NCBI RefSeq assembly: GCF_023101145.1
Contig: NZ_CP073714.1
Span: 4,278,001 to 4,342,000 of the forward strand
DNA from: Paenibacillus pabuli
GTDB taxonomy: Bacteria; Bacillota; Bacilli; Paenibacillales; Paenibacillaceae
Direction of reading: 5' to 3'
DNA length: 64,000 nt
Below the pieces are notes generated by a model. That model was not told where the DNA came from. It made no database searches and saw only the letters and a list, made by a program, of their open reading frames with translations. The stretch's first letter is position 1. Each line of letters starts with the position of its first letter. The translations under genes were made by a program, and so were the position numbers. Below are positions 8,325-17,439 of the stretch, in pieces.

Positions 8325-8972
8325 CAACCCCGAGAACGCCAAGAGAATGAGCGTAGCGAGCTGCGAGAAAAACGTCGTTTAAGCATCATTGAAGCTGCCA
8401 TTTCTATTTTCACACAGCAAGGATTCGAAAAAGCCACCATGCAGGAAATTGCCAAGGCTGCGAGCCTTGGCGTAGCTACTGTATTCCGCTATTTTCCCAA
8501 GAAAGAACATTTGATTGTTGCCGCTGCTTCATATATTGTTCAGTCCGAAGTGATTATCTTTGAAAAGATTGTGCATGGAGAAGGAACCTGTTACGAGAAA
8601 TTAAACGAAATATTCGATGCCCTGATCTTCTTTCAGCAAGCAGAGCATCAACAAAACTCCAAGTTGATTGAAGCCTTTGAATGTTACGTGGCGCTTTCCA
8701 AAGAGCCTGTAGAGCATATGGAATTGTATCAAACCGAATATAACAAAATCATTGGACTTTTTACCGAATTGGCAGCGTTGGGAGAACAGGATCATTCTGT
8801 CCGTGCCGGTTCAAATTCCGTCAACATTCTACTTACGATGATGAATGTATTCGGAACATTTTCCAAGAAAATGTCCATGCTAGAAGGTATCGATGCATTC
8901 AACACTCGTGTAGACCCATCCGAGCAATTCAACTTACTTAAATCTCTTTTTCTAGAGTCTTTGAAACCATGA
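8322..8972 (+). CDS. TetR/AcrR-family transcriptional regulator, probable AUU start
   Basis: A 216-residue regulator when read from ATT at 8322. The N-terminal region RRLSIIEAAISIF, then TMQEIAKAASLGVATVFRYF, is a complete TetR helix-turn-helix of three helices. The first ATG (8439) would delete the first helix and cannot give a working DNA-binding domain. Supporting evidence for 8322 is a near-consensus promoter, an AGGAGG eight bases upstream, and a family-typical length. The C-terminal ligand domain is not informative about the inducer. The gene diverges from the GH53-like gene and converges on the MMPL exporter. TetR regulators often control exporters, but here the exporter has its own two-component system, so the target is open. 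Confidence 0.85.
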   Translation: MQPRERQENERSELREKRRLSIIEAAISIFTQQGFEKATMQEIAKAASLGVATVFRYFPKKEHLIVAAASYIVQSEVIIFEKIVHGEGTCYEKLNEIFDALIFFQQAEHQQNSKLIEAFECYVALSKEPVEHMELYQTEYNKIIGLFTELAALGEQDHSVRAGSNSVNILLTMMNVFGTFSKKMSMLEGIDAFNTRVDPSEQFNLLKSLFLESLKP

Positions 8973-9048
8973 CTTCAAATTCGTATGAACGCTGTAAACT
9001 GATTCATGACATCCAACGGAGAAGGCGCTGCAGTTTTGGGCAGCCCCC

Positions 9049-11274
9049 TCATCCTCTACTTTTTACTTCTCGTACGTTTTTCTCCTTAATAGTTTGATCA
9101 AAACCACTGGCGGCTTTATGGTTTTCTCTCATAACCGATTCGCCTTCTACATCGATGTTAGGCAACAAGCGATCAAGCCATGCCGGGATATACCAGGCGC
9201 TTTTTCCAAGAAGGGTCATTATAGCCGGCACAAGTGTCATACGCACGATGAAAGCATCCACGAGTATGCCAAATGCCAGGGCTAATCCCATGGATTTGAT
9301 AATGGTATCTTCGGCAAAAATAAAGCTGGCAAACACGGCAATCATAATCAAGCCAGCAGCAGTAACGACTGGCCCACTATGGTTTATACCGCTTTTTACC
9401 GATTGTCGTGCATCTCCAGTATGAGTGAAGTCTTCACGCATCCGGCTGACAAGGAACACCTCGTAGTCCATGGCAAGTCCAAACAGAATTCCAGTGACGA
9501 GAATGGGAAGGAAACTAAGCACCGGCCCAGGCTCAGGGATACCGAACATATTGGCCAGATAACCATCTTGAATGACCCAGACAATAAAGCCGAGTGTTGA
9601 ACCCAATGTAAACAGAAAACCAAGTACAGCCTTGATCGGTACAAGCAAAGATCGGAAAACGAGCATAAGCAGTACAAAAGCAAGACCAACAATCAATAAA
9701 GCGAACTTAGGTAATGCCTGTTGCAATTTCTCGGAAATATCAATGTTTACCGCAGTTCCACCCGTAACCATAATCTCGACCTGTTTATTGTTTTGTTGAT
9801 CAGATTTTTCGCGTATAGTCTCCACAAGTTCAGTCGTTCGAATATCGTGCGGGCCTGTCTTGGGTAACACTGTAATGATGGCTGCATTTCCCGATGGACT
9901 CGGTATTGCGGGTGTTGCACTAGAGACATTCGGCAGATCGCTGATGTAAGCCGTCGCTTGAGCGATTGCTGCTTGAGGATCGTCACTATGATTAGTTTTG
10001 GCGACAATCACGAGTGGGCCATTGAACCCTTCACCGAATCCCTCAGCCATGAGATCATATCCACGACGCTCTGTCGTTTCAGTCGATTTCAGGCCATTAT
10101 CGGGCAAGCCAAGTTGCATATGCAGAAAAGGCAAGGTACACATCGTTAAGACGGCAATACATAGAATGGCAGTAAGCCAAGGCTTTCTTGTGACAACTCG
10201 ACTCCATGCGTTTTCGCTTGTTTTCTCTTTTTTGCTCCCGGACCATTTTCTCAGCCAACGATTTTCGCGGGACGGACTGATGCGGTCTCCTGCTGCAGCC
10301 AATATGGCAGGTACGAGAATGATCGCAATGAGGACAGCTACAAATACGCTAATAGCAGCCGCAAGTCCCATCATCGTAATGAAGGGAATTTGTACGACGG
10401 ATAACCCCACTAGCGCGATAATTACAGTCAGTCCTGCAAATACAACCGAGCCTCCTGCTGTTGCGTTAGCCTGAGCGATCGCTGTTTCTCTGTCATATCC
10501 TTCTGCCAACTGCTGACGGTATCGTGACATGATAAATAGTGCATAATCAATACCGACTGCTAAAGCAAGCATGACTGCTAACGTAATGGAGAATGATGAC
10601 ATCGATACGAAATTAGAACCAATGATTACAGTCATTAGACCAATTCCGAGTCCTATGACCGCTGTAAGTATGGGTAGTCCTGCTGCTAGAAACGAAGTAA
10701 ATGTAAATGCTAGAATCATGAAGGCAATTAGGATACCAATGACTTCAGATATGCCTCCAACTTCTATTTCAGAAAAGGCAACACTGCCTCCTATCTCTGT
10801 TTGAATCCCTTCCTTACCGAGCCACTCTGCAATGTTCAACACATGCTCTTTCGAGTGCTCATCCACTTCACTGGCGGGTTTAGAATACGTAATGTCCGCA
10901 TAACCAATCTTTTTATCCGCACTTAGAGTCATTGACTCGAATGGGCTAGCTACAGATTTGACTGATAAATCCGTCTTTACATCTTTCAGGGCTTGCCGAA
11001 TGTAATTTTTGTTTGCCTCGGAAGTCAATGAATCATTTTTCGCTTTGAAAATGAGCCTGATCTGACCACCGTCATCTGATGATGGAAACTCTGAGTTTAG
11101 TACTTTCGCGGCCTGATCCGACTTCGTTCCTGGTATAGTCATTTCGCCCGTAAACGAAGTACCCATACCAAGTCCTAAAGATGCAAGCACAATAAGAAGT
11201 GCTAGTCCCATCGTAATGACCATTTTCCGTTTTCTCGTTGACCAAACCCCGAGACGATATAACCATTTTGCCAT
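9049..11274 (-). CDS. ydfJ: MMPL/RND-family exporter, YdfJ-like
   Basis: A 741-residue inner-membrane transporter of the MMPL branch of the RND superfamily. It has two repeats, each with one membrane helix, a large outer loop and five further helices: the first about 15-330, the second about 365-710. Such proteins export lipids or small toxic compounds using the proton gradient. MALAVGIDYALFI-like and GLAMDYEVFL segments in helix 4 of each half carry the Asp-Tyr pair typical of the proton relay. It lies downstream of a NarL-type response regulator and histidine kinase, the arrangement of B. subtilis ydfHIJ in which YdfI controls ydfJ. Tandem 12-mers upstream look like the regulator's binding sites. 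Substrate unknown. Confidence 0.9.
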   Translation of the reverse strand: MAKWLYRLGVWSTRKRKMVITMGLALLIVLASLGLGMGTSFTGEMTIPGTKSDQAAKVLNSEFPSSDDGGQIRLIFKAKNDSLTSEANKNYIRQALKDVKTDLSVKSVASPFESMTLSADKKIGYADITYSKPASEVDEHSKEHVLNIAEWLGKEGIQTEIGGSVAFSEIEVGGISEVIGILIAFMILAFTFTSFLAAGLPILTAVIGLGIGLMTVIIGSNFVSMSSFSITLAVMLALAVGIDYALFIMSRYRQQLAEGYDRETAIAQANATAGGSVVFAGLTVIIALVGLSVVQIPFITMMGLAAAISVFVAVLIAIILVPAILAAAGDRISPSRENRWLRKWSGSKKEKTSENAWSRVVTRKPWLTAILCIAVLTMCTLPFLHMQLGLPDNGLKSTETTERRGYDLMAEGFGEGFNGPLVIVAKTNHSDDPQAAIAQATAYISDLPNVSSATPAIPSPSGNAAIITVLPKTGPHDIRTTELVETIREKSDQQNNKQVEIMVTGGTAVNIDISEKLQQALPKFALLIVGLAFVLLMLVFRSLLVPIKAVLGFLFTLGSTLGFIVWVIQDGYLANMFGIPEPGPVLSFLPILVTGILFGLAMDYEVFLVSRMREDFTHTGDARQSVKSGINHSGPVVTAAGLIMIAVFASFIFAEDTIIKSMGLALAFGILVDAFIVRMTLVPAIMTLLGKSAWYIPAWLDRLLPNIDVEGESVMRENHKAASGFDQTIKEKNVREVKSRG

Positions 11275-11372
11275 AACTTATTTCTTCCCCTTTCACTTCC
11301 GCAAAAATCCAAGAGCTATCTAAGGAAATGCTCTGTACCCTCATGTTAACGAAATAAAACCAAAAAAAAATC

Positions 11373-11407
11373 GTACGAAAGGGCAAGCCTTTCATGTACG
11401 ATGGGGC
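11373..11407 (-). promoter_or_regulatory. Tandem 12-mer operator upstream of the MMPL exporter
   Basis: On the minus strand GCCCCATCGTAC (11407-11396) and GCCCTTTCGTAC (11384-11373) are direct repeats 23 bp apart. TAACAT, a possible -10, follows 24 bp later. The kinase promoter has the same kind of 12-mers. From memory, B. subtilis YdfI binds tandem 12-mers of the form GCCCRAAYGTAC before ydfJ, which fits well. Confidence 0.65.
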
Positions 11408-11481
11408 ATAGAAGGGATATGTCATAACGGGCATACCATTTTTATCTTTGATTACGAAAGGGTGCCTTACAAGTTATAGGT

Positions 11482-12153
11482 TTACAAGTGTAAGATCCCC
11501 TTCTCGACAGCTACTGCAACAGCTTCTGATCGCGAATTCACTCCAAGTTTGTTGTAAATGTTGGTGAGGTATGCTTTTACTGTTCTCTCGGCAATACCCA
11601 TATCAAAAGCAATATCTCTGCTGCGCAAACCACGAGCCACAGCTTGTAAAACGAGTAACTCTCTCTCACTAATCAGGGTTGACTCCTTGTCAATTAATAG
11701 TTGTGGCTGTGTTTTGGGTTCTTGAGCAGACTTCGCATGAAACGCAAAGACTCTTGACGTTATTTCAGGTTGAAGTAGTGTTTCTCCACGAATGGCAGAA
11801 TCCAACGTTCGAAATAATTGTTCTCGGCTCGTATCCTTGAGCAAGTACCCTTTGGCTCCAAGGGAAAGTCCCTCGATCATCAAGTCATCTTCATTGTATG
11901 TCGTTAGAATAATGACGGGTATACGAATGTGTTGCTCGTTCATCCGTTTCAAGGTATCCAAACCACTGAGTCCCCCGGGCATATTCAAGTCCAGGAGAAT
12001 GACATCAGGCTGCTTGTCTAACATAATTCGGATAGCTTCTTCTCCCTCCTCAGCCTCTCCAACAATGAGATAGTTGTCACTGGTCTCCAATATTAATTTA
12101 AGCCCTTCACGCACCACCCAATGATCATCGACGATGAGTATGTTATATTTCAT
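11482..12153 (-). CDS. ydfI: NarL/LuxR-type response regulator, YdfI-like
   Basis: A 223-residue two-component response regulator. The receiver domain (1-120) has the acidic pair DD at 9-10 and the phospho-acceptor Asp in VILLDLNMPGG (about residue 56). The C-terminal LuxR helix-turn-helix (about 160-220) includes ERELLVLQAVARGLRSRDIA and ERTVKAYLTNIYNKLGV. Its ATG overlaps the stop codon of the kinase gene (ATGA), so the two are translationally coupled. It probably activates the MMPL exporter gene and its own operon through the shared 12-mers. The name follows the ydfHIJ arrangement and is not proof of orthology. Confidence 0.9.
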   Translation of the reverse strand: MKYNILIVDDHWVVREGLKLILETSDNYLIVGEAEEGEEAIRIMLDKQPDVILLDLNMPGGLSGLDTLKRMNEQHIRIPVIILTTYNEDDLMIEGLSLGAKGYLLKDTSREQLFRTLDSAIRGETLLQPEITSRVFAFHAKSAQEPKTQPQLLIDKESTLISERELLVLQAVARGLRSRDIAFDMGIAERTVKAYLTNIYNKLGVNSRSEAVAVAVEKGILHL

Positions 12154-13364
12154 TCAGATTTCTCCTTTATCAATGGAACACGAAACAAAATAGTCGTTCC
12201 TTGTTTTCCGCTTTCAATCTCAATGTTGCCACCGATCAACCTGGCCCGTTCATTCATCCCGATCAAGCCATAGTGCCCGGATTGTTTGCCGATTCGGTCT
12301 ACGCTAAAGCCCCTTCCGTTATCTCGTATAATAAGATGAAAATCTTCTTTCTCCATAGCCATGTGAATGGTTACGTTCGTTGCCTGGGCATGCCTGGCTA
12401 TGTTCATTAGCGATTCACTTAAAATGTGCAATACGTGCTCCATTCCTACTTTGGATATGAAACTCGGAGCATTCCCGTCCAAAACGACTTCAATGCCGGT
12501 TGCCTGTTGGAAACGTAGCGTCTGTTCCTGTATTGCCTCTCCAAAGGTAATAGCCGGTGTGGCCTTGGTTCGAAGATCATCAATGGCTTTGCGTGCATCA
12601 GCCAATGTTTGGCGTGCTTGGCCCATTGAGCTGCGGATAATCTCGTGGGCGCGCGGAAAACTTCCTCGGTTCATGTGCTCATCGACGGCTTCCAGCTGCA
12701 TTATAATACCGGCGAGTCCTTGAGCCAATGTATCATGCAGATCTCTTGCCATACGTTGTCGCTCGCTTGTTAGCGTCAATTCCTCTACTTTTTGATGAGC
12801 CTTCTCCAGCTCATGCAGAAACGTTAAAGTTCTAACACGGGCATTGACCTGACGATAGAAAAGCACCGCATAGGATACCACGACAACAATCATCATTAAC
12901 AGTAATAGAATTAACAAGGCAACATCCGTACCCGATCGTGTAAAAAGGGTTACCGTGCAGAATAATAAATATAATACAAACGCAACTAGCACGATTTTTG
13001 CCGTTTCATAATAAATGGCAAAGGTCTGTCCAATCAACACCGGAATTAAACCGATCAACACGGCTGGCATTCCGTCTGGCATTAACATGGCACTTCCGTA
13101 TATCAACCCTGCTTGAAGAAGTATGTAGAGCAATTTGGATCGTTGTATAATTTTGTTTACTTCCCAGTACACCATGGTATGCGTTAACATTGCAGCGACG
13201 AAGAAAATGCTGGGTACTAATATAGGGGCTGACATGGTTTGCAGGATCAACGTAGCCGCGGCAACAAGCCAAAGCCAGATCATTATCGGAATACGTGAGG
13301 ACGCAATCGGGTCCGTTTCTTCAATTATTCCGGACGGATTTGTCTTCTTCCGTACTATTTTCAT
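12150..13364 (-). CDS. ydfH: Membrane sensor histidine kinase, YdfH-like
   Basis: A 404-residue NarX-type sensor kinase. Five or six hydrophobic segments fill residues 25-190. Then come the HisKA_3 dimerisation motif RDLHDTLAQGLAGI with the phospho-acceptor His, and a HATPase domain with DNGRGF and HYGLIGMNERARLIGG. The start at 13364 is preferred over one 35 codons upstream. It has AGAGGTGAT five bases before ATG, and a TATAAT at 13392-13387 lies inside the longer version. The large membrane domain suggests it senses envelope stress or a membrane-active compound, probably one pumped out by the neighbouring exporter. Confidence 0.9.
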   Translation of the reverse strand: MKIVRKKTNPSGIIEETDPIASSRIPIMIWLWLVAAATLILQTMSAPILVPSIFFVAAMLTHTMVYWEVNKIIQRSKLLYILLQAGLIYGSAMLMPDGMPAVLIGLIPVLIGQTFAIYYETAKIVLVAFVLYLLFCTVTLFTRSGTDVALLILLLLMMIVVVVSYAVLFYRQVNARVRTLTFLHELEKAHQKVEELTLTSERQRMARDLHDTLAQGLAGIIMQLEAVDEHMNRGSFPRAHEIIRSSMGQARQTLADARKAIDDLRTKATPAITFGEAIQEQTLRFQQATGIEVVLDGNAPSFISKVGMEHVLHILSESLMNIARHAQATNVTIHMAMEKEDFHLIIRDNGRGFSVDRIGKQSGHYGLIGMNERARLIGGNIEIESGKQGTTILFRVPLIKEKSE

Positions 13365-13386
13365 GGTATCACCTCTTGTATAAGCC

Positions 13387-13449
13387 ATTATAGTCCAAAT
13401 CACGACCAAAAAGATGTACGATCGTGCATGCCCTTTCGTACATCCCTTT
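13387..13449 (-). promoter_or_regulatory. Promoter and operator of the kinase-regulator operon
   Basis: TATAAT (13392-13387) lies 23 bp after GCACGATCGTAC (13427-13416). A weaker copy, AAAGGGATGTAC, lies 22 bp further up. An overlapping copy on the opposite strand, GCCCTTTCGTAC (13430-13441), is identical to the proximal site before the MMPL gene. This suggests autoregulation by the response regulator. Confidence 0.6.
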
Positions 13450-13584
13450 TGGCAATGAAAATCGTCCACAAGTTAGACTTATGGACGATAACTTTGAAGA
13501 ATTATATGAAACTTGCCAAAAGGGTTCTCCCTCCGGACAGTTCCTATATTTATAGCATTTCAGAAGGTGAACTTGAACCAATGA

Positions 13585-14610
13585 TTAGAGTGTGATGCCA
13601 CCATCTGCGAGGATGATTGATCCTGTCATGTAACTGGAATAATCAGATGCAAGAAACGCAACGATCTGGGCGAGTTCTTCAGGCTCTGCATAACGCCCGA
13701 TCCGCATATTCGGAAACTCTTCTGGCACGTAACCGCTCTCCTGCAGCGATTGGGGAACCGCAGCCGTTAATGTTGTAGCTACCCCGCCTGGACAGATGGC
13801 ATTGATACGAATACCTTTGCGTACATATTCAAGGGCTGCCGCTTTGGTCAAACCTGCAACGGCATGCTTGCTAGCGGTGTATGCAGCCAGACTGTGTTCA
13901 GCACGAATAGCCGTAGTGGACGCCGTATTAATGATATGCCCGTATCCCTGTTTATCCATAACCTGCAAGGCATATTTCATGCCTAAAAAGATCCCTTTCA
14001 CATTCACATCCATGATCCGTGTAAATTCTTCCTCGGAGATATCCTGGAAACGTTGGAATTTCTGGAGTATGCCCGCGTTGTTGAATGCCACGTCAATTTT
14101 GCCATAGGCTTCTACTGCTTTTTGAATATAGTTTTGAACATCGCCCTCTTTGGATACGTCAGCCTGTACAAAAGTAGCTTCGCCGCCATTTTCGCGAATC
14201 AGTGCTAACGTTTCTTCCCCTGTCTGCTCATTGAAATCAACGAGTACAAGCTTCGCTCCGCGAGATCCCATCATCACCGCGCTGGCTCTTCCAATCCCAC
14301 TGCCAGCTCCCGTAACAACGATCACTTTACCTTCCAGAGAAATACCTTCTTTATTTCCTGTCGGTGCACCAATTTCTTGCTTCTGAACTGTTGCTTCAAA
14401 CGCAATGGCTGCCAGTTCCTGCTTCAAAATCTGAAGAGTAGACAAAGGAATATCTACTTGAGGCAATGCAGCTAGTTGATCCAACGTAAAGTTAGTGGCC
14501 ATCTTGAACGTTGGTTCCTTCACGAATTCGGGCAAATGCTTCTCCAGTACAGCAAACGATTCTGCGTTGTTCAACAATTCACCAATTCGGATATTCTCGT
14601 CATAACTCAT
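13585..14610 (-). CDS. SDR-family oxidoreductase with an N-terminal helical module
   Basis: A 341-residue protein. Residues 75 onward are a classical short-chain dehydrogenase: cofactor motif TGAGSGIG, NNAG, catalytic Ser in NTASTTAI, YTASK active site and the proline-glycine signature CPGGV. It should oxidise or reduce an alcohol/ketone with NAD(P). The first 70 residues are extra for an SDR and resemble the C-terminal tail of the GH78 enzyme (pattern hhxEhhxxPxxxxhLxxHxPxh). The ATG at 14610 is chosen because GGAGAG lies about 10 nt upstream; an ATG at 14619 touches the ribosome binding site. The stop codon of the P450 gene lies 21 bp before, so the two form an operon and the SDR may act on the P450 product. 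Confidence 0.88.
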   Translation of the reverse strand: MSYDENIRIGELLNNAESFAVLEKHLPEFVKEPTFKMATNFTLDQLAALPQVDIPLSTLQILKQELAAIAFEATVQKQEIGAPTGNKEGISLEGKVIVVTGAGSGIGRASAVMMGSRGAKLVLVDFNEQTGEETLALIRENGGEATFVQADVSKEGDVQNYIQKAVEAYGKIDVAFNNAGILQKFQRFQDISEEEFTRIMDVNVKGIFLGMKYALQVMDKQGYGHIINTASTTAIRAEHSLAAYTASKHAVAGLTKAAALEYVRKGIRINAICPGGVATTLTAAVPQSLQESGYVPEEFPNMRIGRYAEPEELAQIVAFLASDYSSYMTGSIILADGGITL

Positions 14611-14631
14611 TAGGTTCATCTCTCCAATATA

Positions 14632-15864
14632 TTAGTATACGACCGGAAAAGCTTTGAGTCCCCGGATGATCATTCCTGGCCTCCACTCCAGCAGTACCGC
14701 ATCCGTATTTAACCGAATATCCGGTAGCCGTTGAAGTAAAGTGTTGATCGCAATCTCGCCTTCAAGTCTCGCAAGTGGAGCGCCAAGACAATAATGAACT
14801 CCTTTACCAAAAGCAATATGGTCATTGACTTTGCGAGTAATGTCAAACGTATCGGGGTTTTCATATCGACTGGAATCCCGATTCGCAGAGGATAAAGCGA
14901 CCAGCATCATGTCTCCTTGGCGAATTTGTATTCCTTGAAAATCAACATTTTCCGCAGCCCAGCGAACATTGCTAATTTCTGCCGGCCCATTAAACCGCAG
15001 CACTTCCTCAACCGCCGCTTGAATCAGATCCGGTTGATCCATAAGTAGTTGCTTTTGCTGCGGATGTTCCAGCAACGCCAGCATGCCGTTCCCAATCAGA
15101 TTCACTGTTGTTTCATGCCCTGCTATGATGAGTACGAACACAAGTGCATATAATTCCTGCTCTGTTAGTTTGTCACCTTCTTCCTCTATACCGATGAGAT
15201 CGCTGATGAGGTCCTGTTGAATATGATTGCGCCGCTGCGTGATCAGTTCTTGTAAGTAATTCACAAAAGCCTTCATCACTTCATCGCTCTCCTGGTTCAT
15301 CTGCGGATTGCTGACACTCTCCATAATGGTATTGGACCAGGCTCTGAATTTGTCTTGATCCTTCAGCGGAACACCTAACATTTCACAAATAACGATAATG
15401 GGCAGCGGGAAAGCATAGTCCTCGATCAAATCAAACTCCCGAGTGTTTCCGGCCTGAATCTTGTCTAGCAATTCATCGCTTATTTCCACAATTCGTCCCC
15501 GCAGCCTCTCAATCATGCGGGGAGTGAATGCCTTCTGAATCAAGCGCCGCAGTCGACGATGATCTTCTGGACCAACACTGATCAGATTCCGTGAGATAAT
15601 CGCCTGATGCGGAGGAAGTGACTCCTCCGTTTCATCGTTCCTGTTATCGAGAACCCCGGTTACAAAGCGACTATCCTGCAAAATGTTGACGGCATCCTCA
15701 TATCGGGTAACCATCCACGCAGCATGCCCACTTGGCAGTAATAGTCGATGGACAGGCTCTTCGGCACGCAGCTTTTCGTAGACTGGGAAAGGCTGCTGAA
15801 TGAAAGAATGATCCATGAAATCTACTTTGGACTTGGAACGACCTTGATTTTCATTGGTAAACAT
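14632..15864 (-). CDS. Cytochrome P450, bacterial CYP107-like
   Basis: A 410-residue soluble cytochrome P450 that inserts oxygen into a small organic substrate using electrons from a separate redox partner. Key motifs are the oxygen-activating I-helix AGHETT, the ExxR helix EEVLRF, and the haem ligand Cys in FGKGVHYCLGAPLAR. It lacks a membrane anchor, as usual for bacterial class I enzymes. ATG at 15864 has GGGGTG upstream; a GTG lies one codon earlier. No ferredoxin or reductase gene is nearby. It is the first gene of a P450-SDR operon next to a sugar symporter and rhamnosidase, which suggests oxidation of an aglycone from a plant or microbial glycoside (inference). A perfect inverted repeat abuts the ribosome binding site. 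Confidence 0.93.
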   Translation of the reverse strand: MFTNENQGRSKSKVDFMDHSFIQQPFPVYEKLRAEEPVHRLLLPSGHAAWMVTRYEDAVNILQDSRFVTGVLDNRNDETEESLPPHQAIISRNLISVGPEDHRRLRRLIQKAFTPRMIERLRGRIVEISDELLDKIQAGNTREFDLIEDYAFPLPIIVICEMLGVPLKDQDKFRAWSNTIMESVSNPQMNQESDEVMKAFVNYLQELITQRRNHIQQDLISDLIGIEEEGDKLTEQELYALVFVLIIAGHETTVNLIGNGMLALLEHPQQKQLLMDQPDLIQAAVEEVLRFNGPAEISNVRWAAENVDFQGIQIRQGDMMLVALSSANRDSSRYENPDTFDITRKVNDHIAFGKGVHYCLGAPLARLEGEIAINTLLQRLPDIRLNTDAVLLEWRPGMIIRGLKAFPVVY

Positions 15865-15880
15865 CACATCACCCCTTAAA

Positions 15881-15919
15881 ATGATAGTCTTAATATCACT
15901 ACAATATAAAGACTATCAT
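15881..15919. promoter_or_regulatory. Perfect 11-bp inverted repeat before the P450-SDR operon
   Basis: ATGATAGTCTT and AAGACTATCAT are perfect inverted arms with a 17-bp A/T-rich spacer containing possible -10 sequences. The repeat ends 17 bp before the P450 ATG. This is the form and position of a dimeric repressor operator. The repressor is not evident; the TetR-family protein at 8.3 kb is one candidate. Confidence 0.55.
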
Positions 15920-15983
15920 ATTTAACAATTCACTTTCAAATAAGTTCATTTAATCCAAGTAATACGCGATAACTTGCATCTTC

Positions 15984-17411
15984 CTAAGGATTTAAGCGTT
16001 CTTCCAGTTCTTTTACAATTTGAGGATACTTCTCATCCAAATCGTACTTGCGCAAGCAGAGATACGTAAGAACGAATATCACCAAAGGAAGATATACCGT
16101 CAGAACCAGGATGCTGGTAATCGCTGAATCCGCCTGTGTTATTAACGCTCCATCGTAATTGCCCAAGGCAAGAATCCAGCCGATCATCGCGGCAGCCAGG
16201 CCCATACCAATTTTAACGCCAAAGCTGTTTGCGCTATTGACCATCCCAACTAATCGTTTACCTGTCTTCCATTCACCGTATTCCACGGTGTTGTTCACCA
16301 ACACCCCGCCTACAGCCATCATTGGAATGGTTGCCAGTGTCGCGATACCGCCAAGTACTATAGCTGCAATAAAGTTATATGGCATGAAGCAACGAATAAG
16401 TGATGAAACGATGCCAAGAATCATGCCTATCCGTGCAGTTCTGGTAAGTCCGAATTTCTTGATCATGGGTCCCACCATAACAAATCCCAAAAAAACCGGG
16501 ACTAATCCAACTGCCCCCATGATTCCGATCAGGTTTTCATTCCCGAGAATATACTTGGTGTAATAGATTCCTGTTGAACCATTAAGTGTATATAGCATGT
16601 TGATCAATAACTGAGCAAACAGCATGATGACCCAGTATTTGTTCTGAAATAAGAGCTTGATGCTTTCCCAGAAGGGAATGTTATCGCTTTCAACAATACT
16701 TATGCCAGCATTATTTTCTTTGGATGCTAAGAAGGTCAGGATCAAGGAAATGAAAGATACAATACCCAGAACAACCGCAACGATAATCCATGCTTTTTGA
16801 TCCCCACCAAGCATATTGGTTATTGGAATTAATGTGATAGCGATAATCATCCCGATAATATATCCAAAGATGGTTCGGGTAAGGCCCATTTTACCGCGTT
16901 CTTCTACACTTCTGGTACGGATCGCCATCAAACTTCCGAAAGGGATCGCAATTCCCGTATACACAATGGCTGAAGCAAACGCTACTGTAGCTAAAGCATA
17001 GAAGGTTTTTACCGTTGATGACGCCTCGGCGGGCACTGTGAACAGTAATATGATAGATGCCAGGGTGGGTAGAGCCATCCATAGAATCCAAGGTCTGGCC
17101 TTTCCGTATTTGGATTTTGTCGCATCAACGATTCTACCCATCAGCAAGTCTGCTATTGCATTGATAAATTTGGTGATGAGCATAATCGTACCCACTGTGG
17201 CAGCTGCAATCCCTACCTTATCTGTATAAAAATAAGTTAACATCCCAATCAGTCCGCTGATGGAGTTTAAGGCAACTTGCGCTGCTCCGTCCCCTAAGTA
17301 ATGGTAAGGGCGCATTGTTTTCTGGATACCTTGAGCATCAAGGCCCAATGCCCTGAACTTTTTACTTCCCTTTACAACTGGTGGATTAAGGATTTCCCGC
17401 TCTGCTTTCAT
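15984..17411 (-). CDS. GPH-family glycoside:cation symporter
   Basis: A 475-residue polytopic protein of the glycoside-pentoside-hexuronide:cation symporter family (MelB/XynP/YicJ group). Twelve hydrophobic segments can be traced. The family signature lies near residue 60-80, where ADLLMGRIVDATKSKYGKAR includes the Asp residues that bind the coupling cation. It probably imports the glycoside that the neighbouring GH78 and GH3 enzymes then hydrolyse in the cytosol. Its promoter has the same box, -10 and cre arrangement as the promoters of those two genes. It lies downstream of GH78 on the same strand but with a terminator and its own promoter between, so it is transcribed separately. Confidence 0.9.
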   Translation of the reverse strand: MKAEREILNPPVVKGSKKFRALGLDAQGIQKTMRPYHYLGDGAAQVALNSISGLIGMLTYFYTDKVGIAAATVGTIMLITKFINAIADLLMGRIVDATKSKYGKARPWILWMALPTLASIILLFTVPAEASSTVKTFYALATVAFASAIVYTGIAIPFGSLMAIRTRSVEERGKMGLTRTIFGYIIGMIIAITLIPITNMLGGDQKAWIIVAVVLGIVSFISLILTFLASKENNAGISIVESDNIPFWESIKLLFQNKYWVIMLFAQLLINMLYTLNGSTGIYYTKYILGNENLIGIMGAVGLVPVFLGFVMVGPMIKKFGLTRTARIGMILGIVSSLIRCFMPYNFIAAIVLGGIATLATIPMMAVGGVLVNNTVEYGEWKTGKRLVGMVNSANSFGVKIGMGLAAAMIGWILALGNYDGALITQADSAITSILVLTVYLPLVIFVLTYLCLRKYDLDEKYPQIVKELEERLNP

Positions 17412-17439
17412 TGCTGTTCCCCCTTATTTCAATCACTTC

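Noticed and set aside
8439-8972. TetR gene starting at the ATG at 8439
   Set aside because: This would remove the first helix of the DNA-binding domain; the upstream AUU with AGGAGG and a promoter explains the gene better.
9024-9047. Hairpin between the convergent TetR and MMPL genes
   Set aside because: The stem has a mismatch and no T run follows on either strand, so I do not call it a terminator.
13365-13469. N-terminal extension of the sensor kinase
   Set aside because: The extension contains the TATAAT box of the promoter and lacks a ribosome binding site; ATG at 13364 has one.
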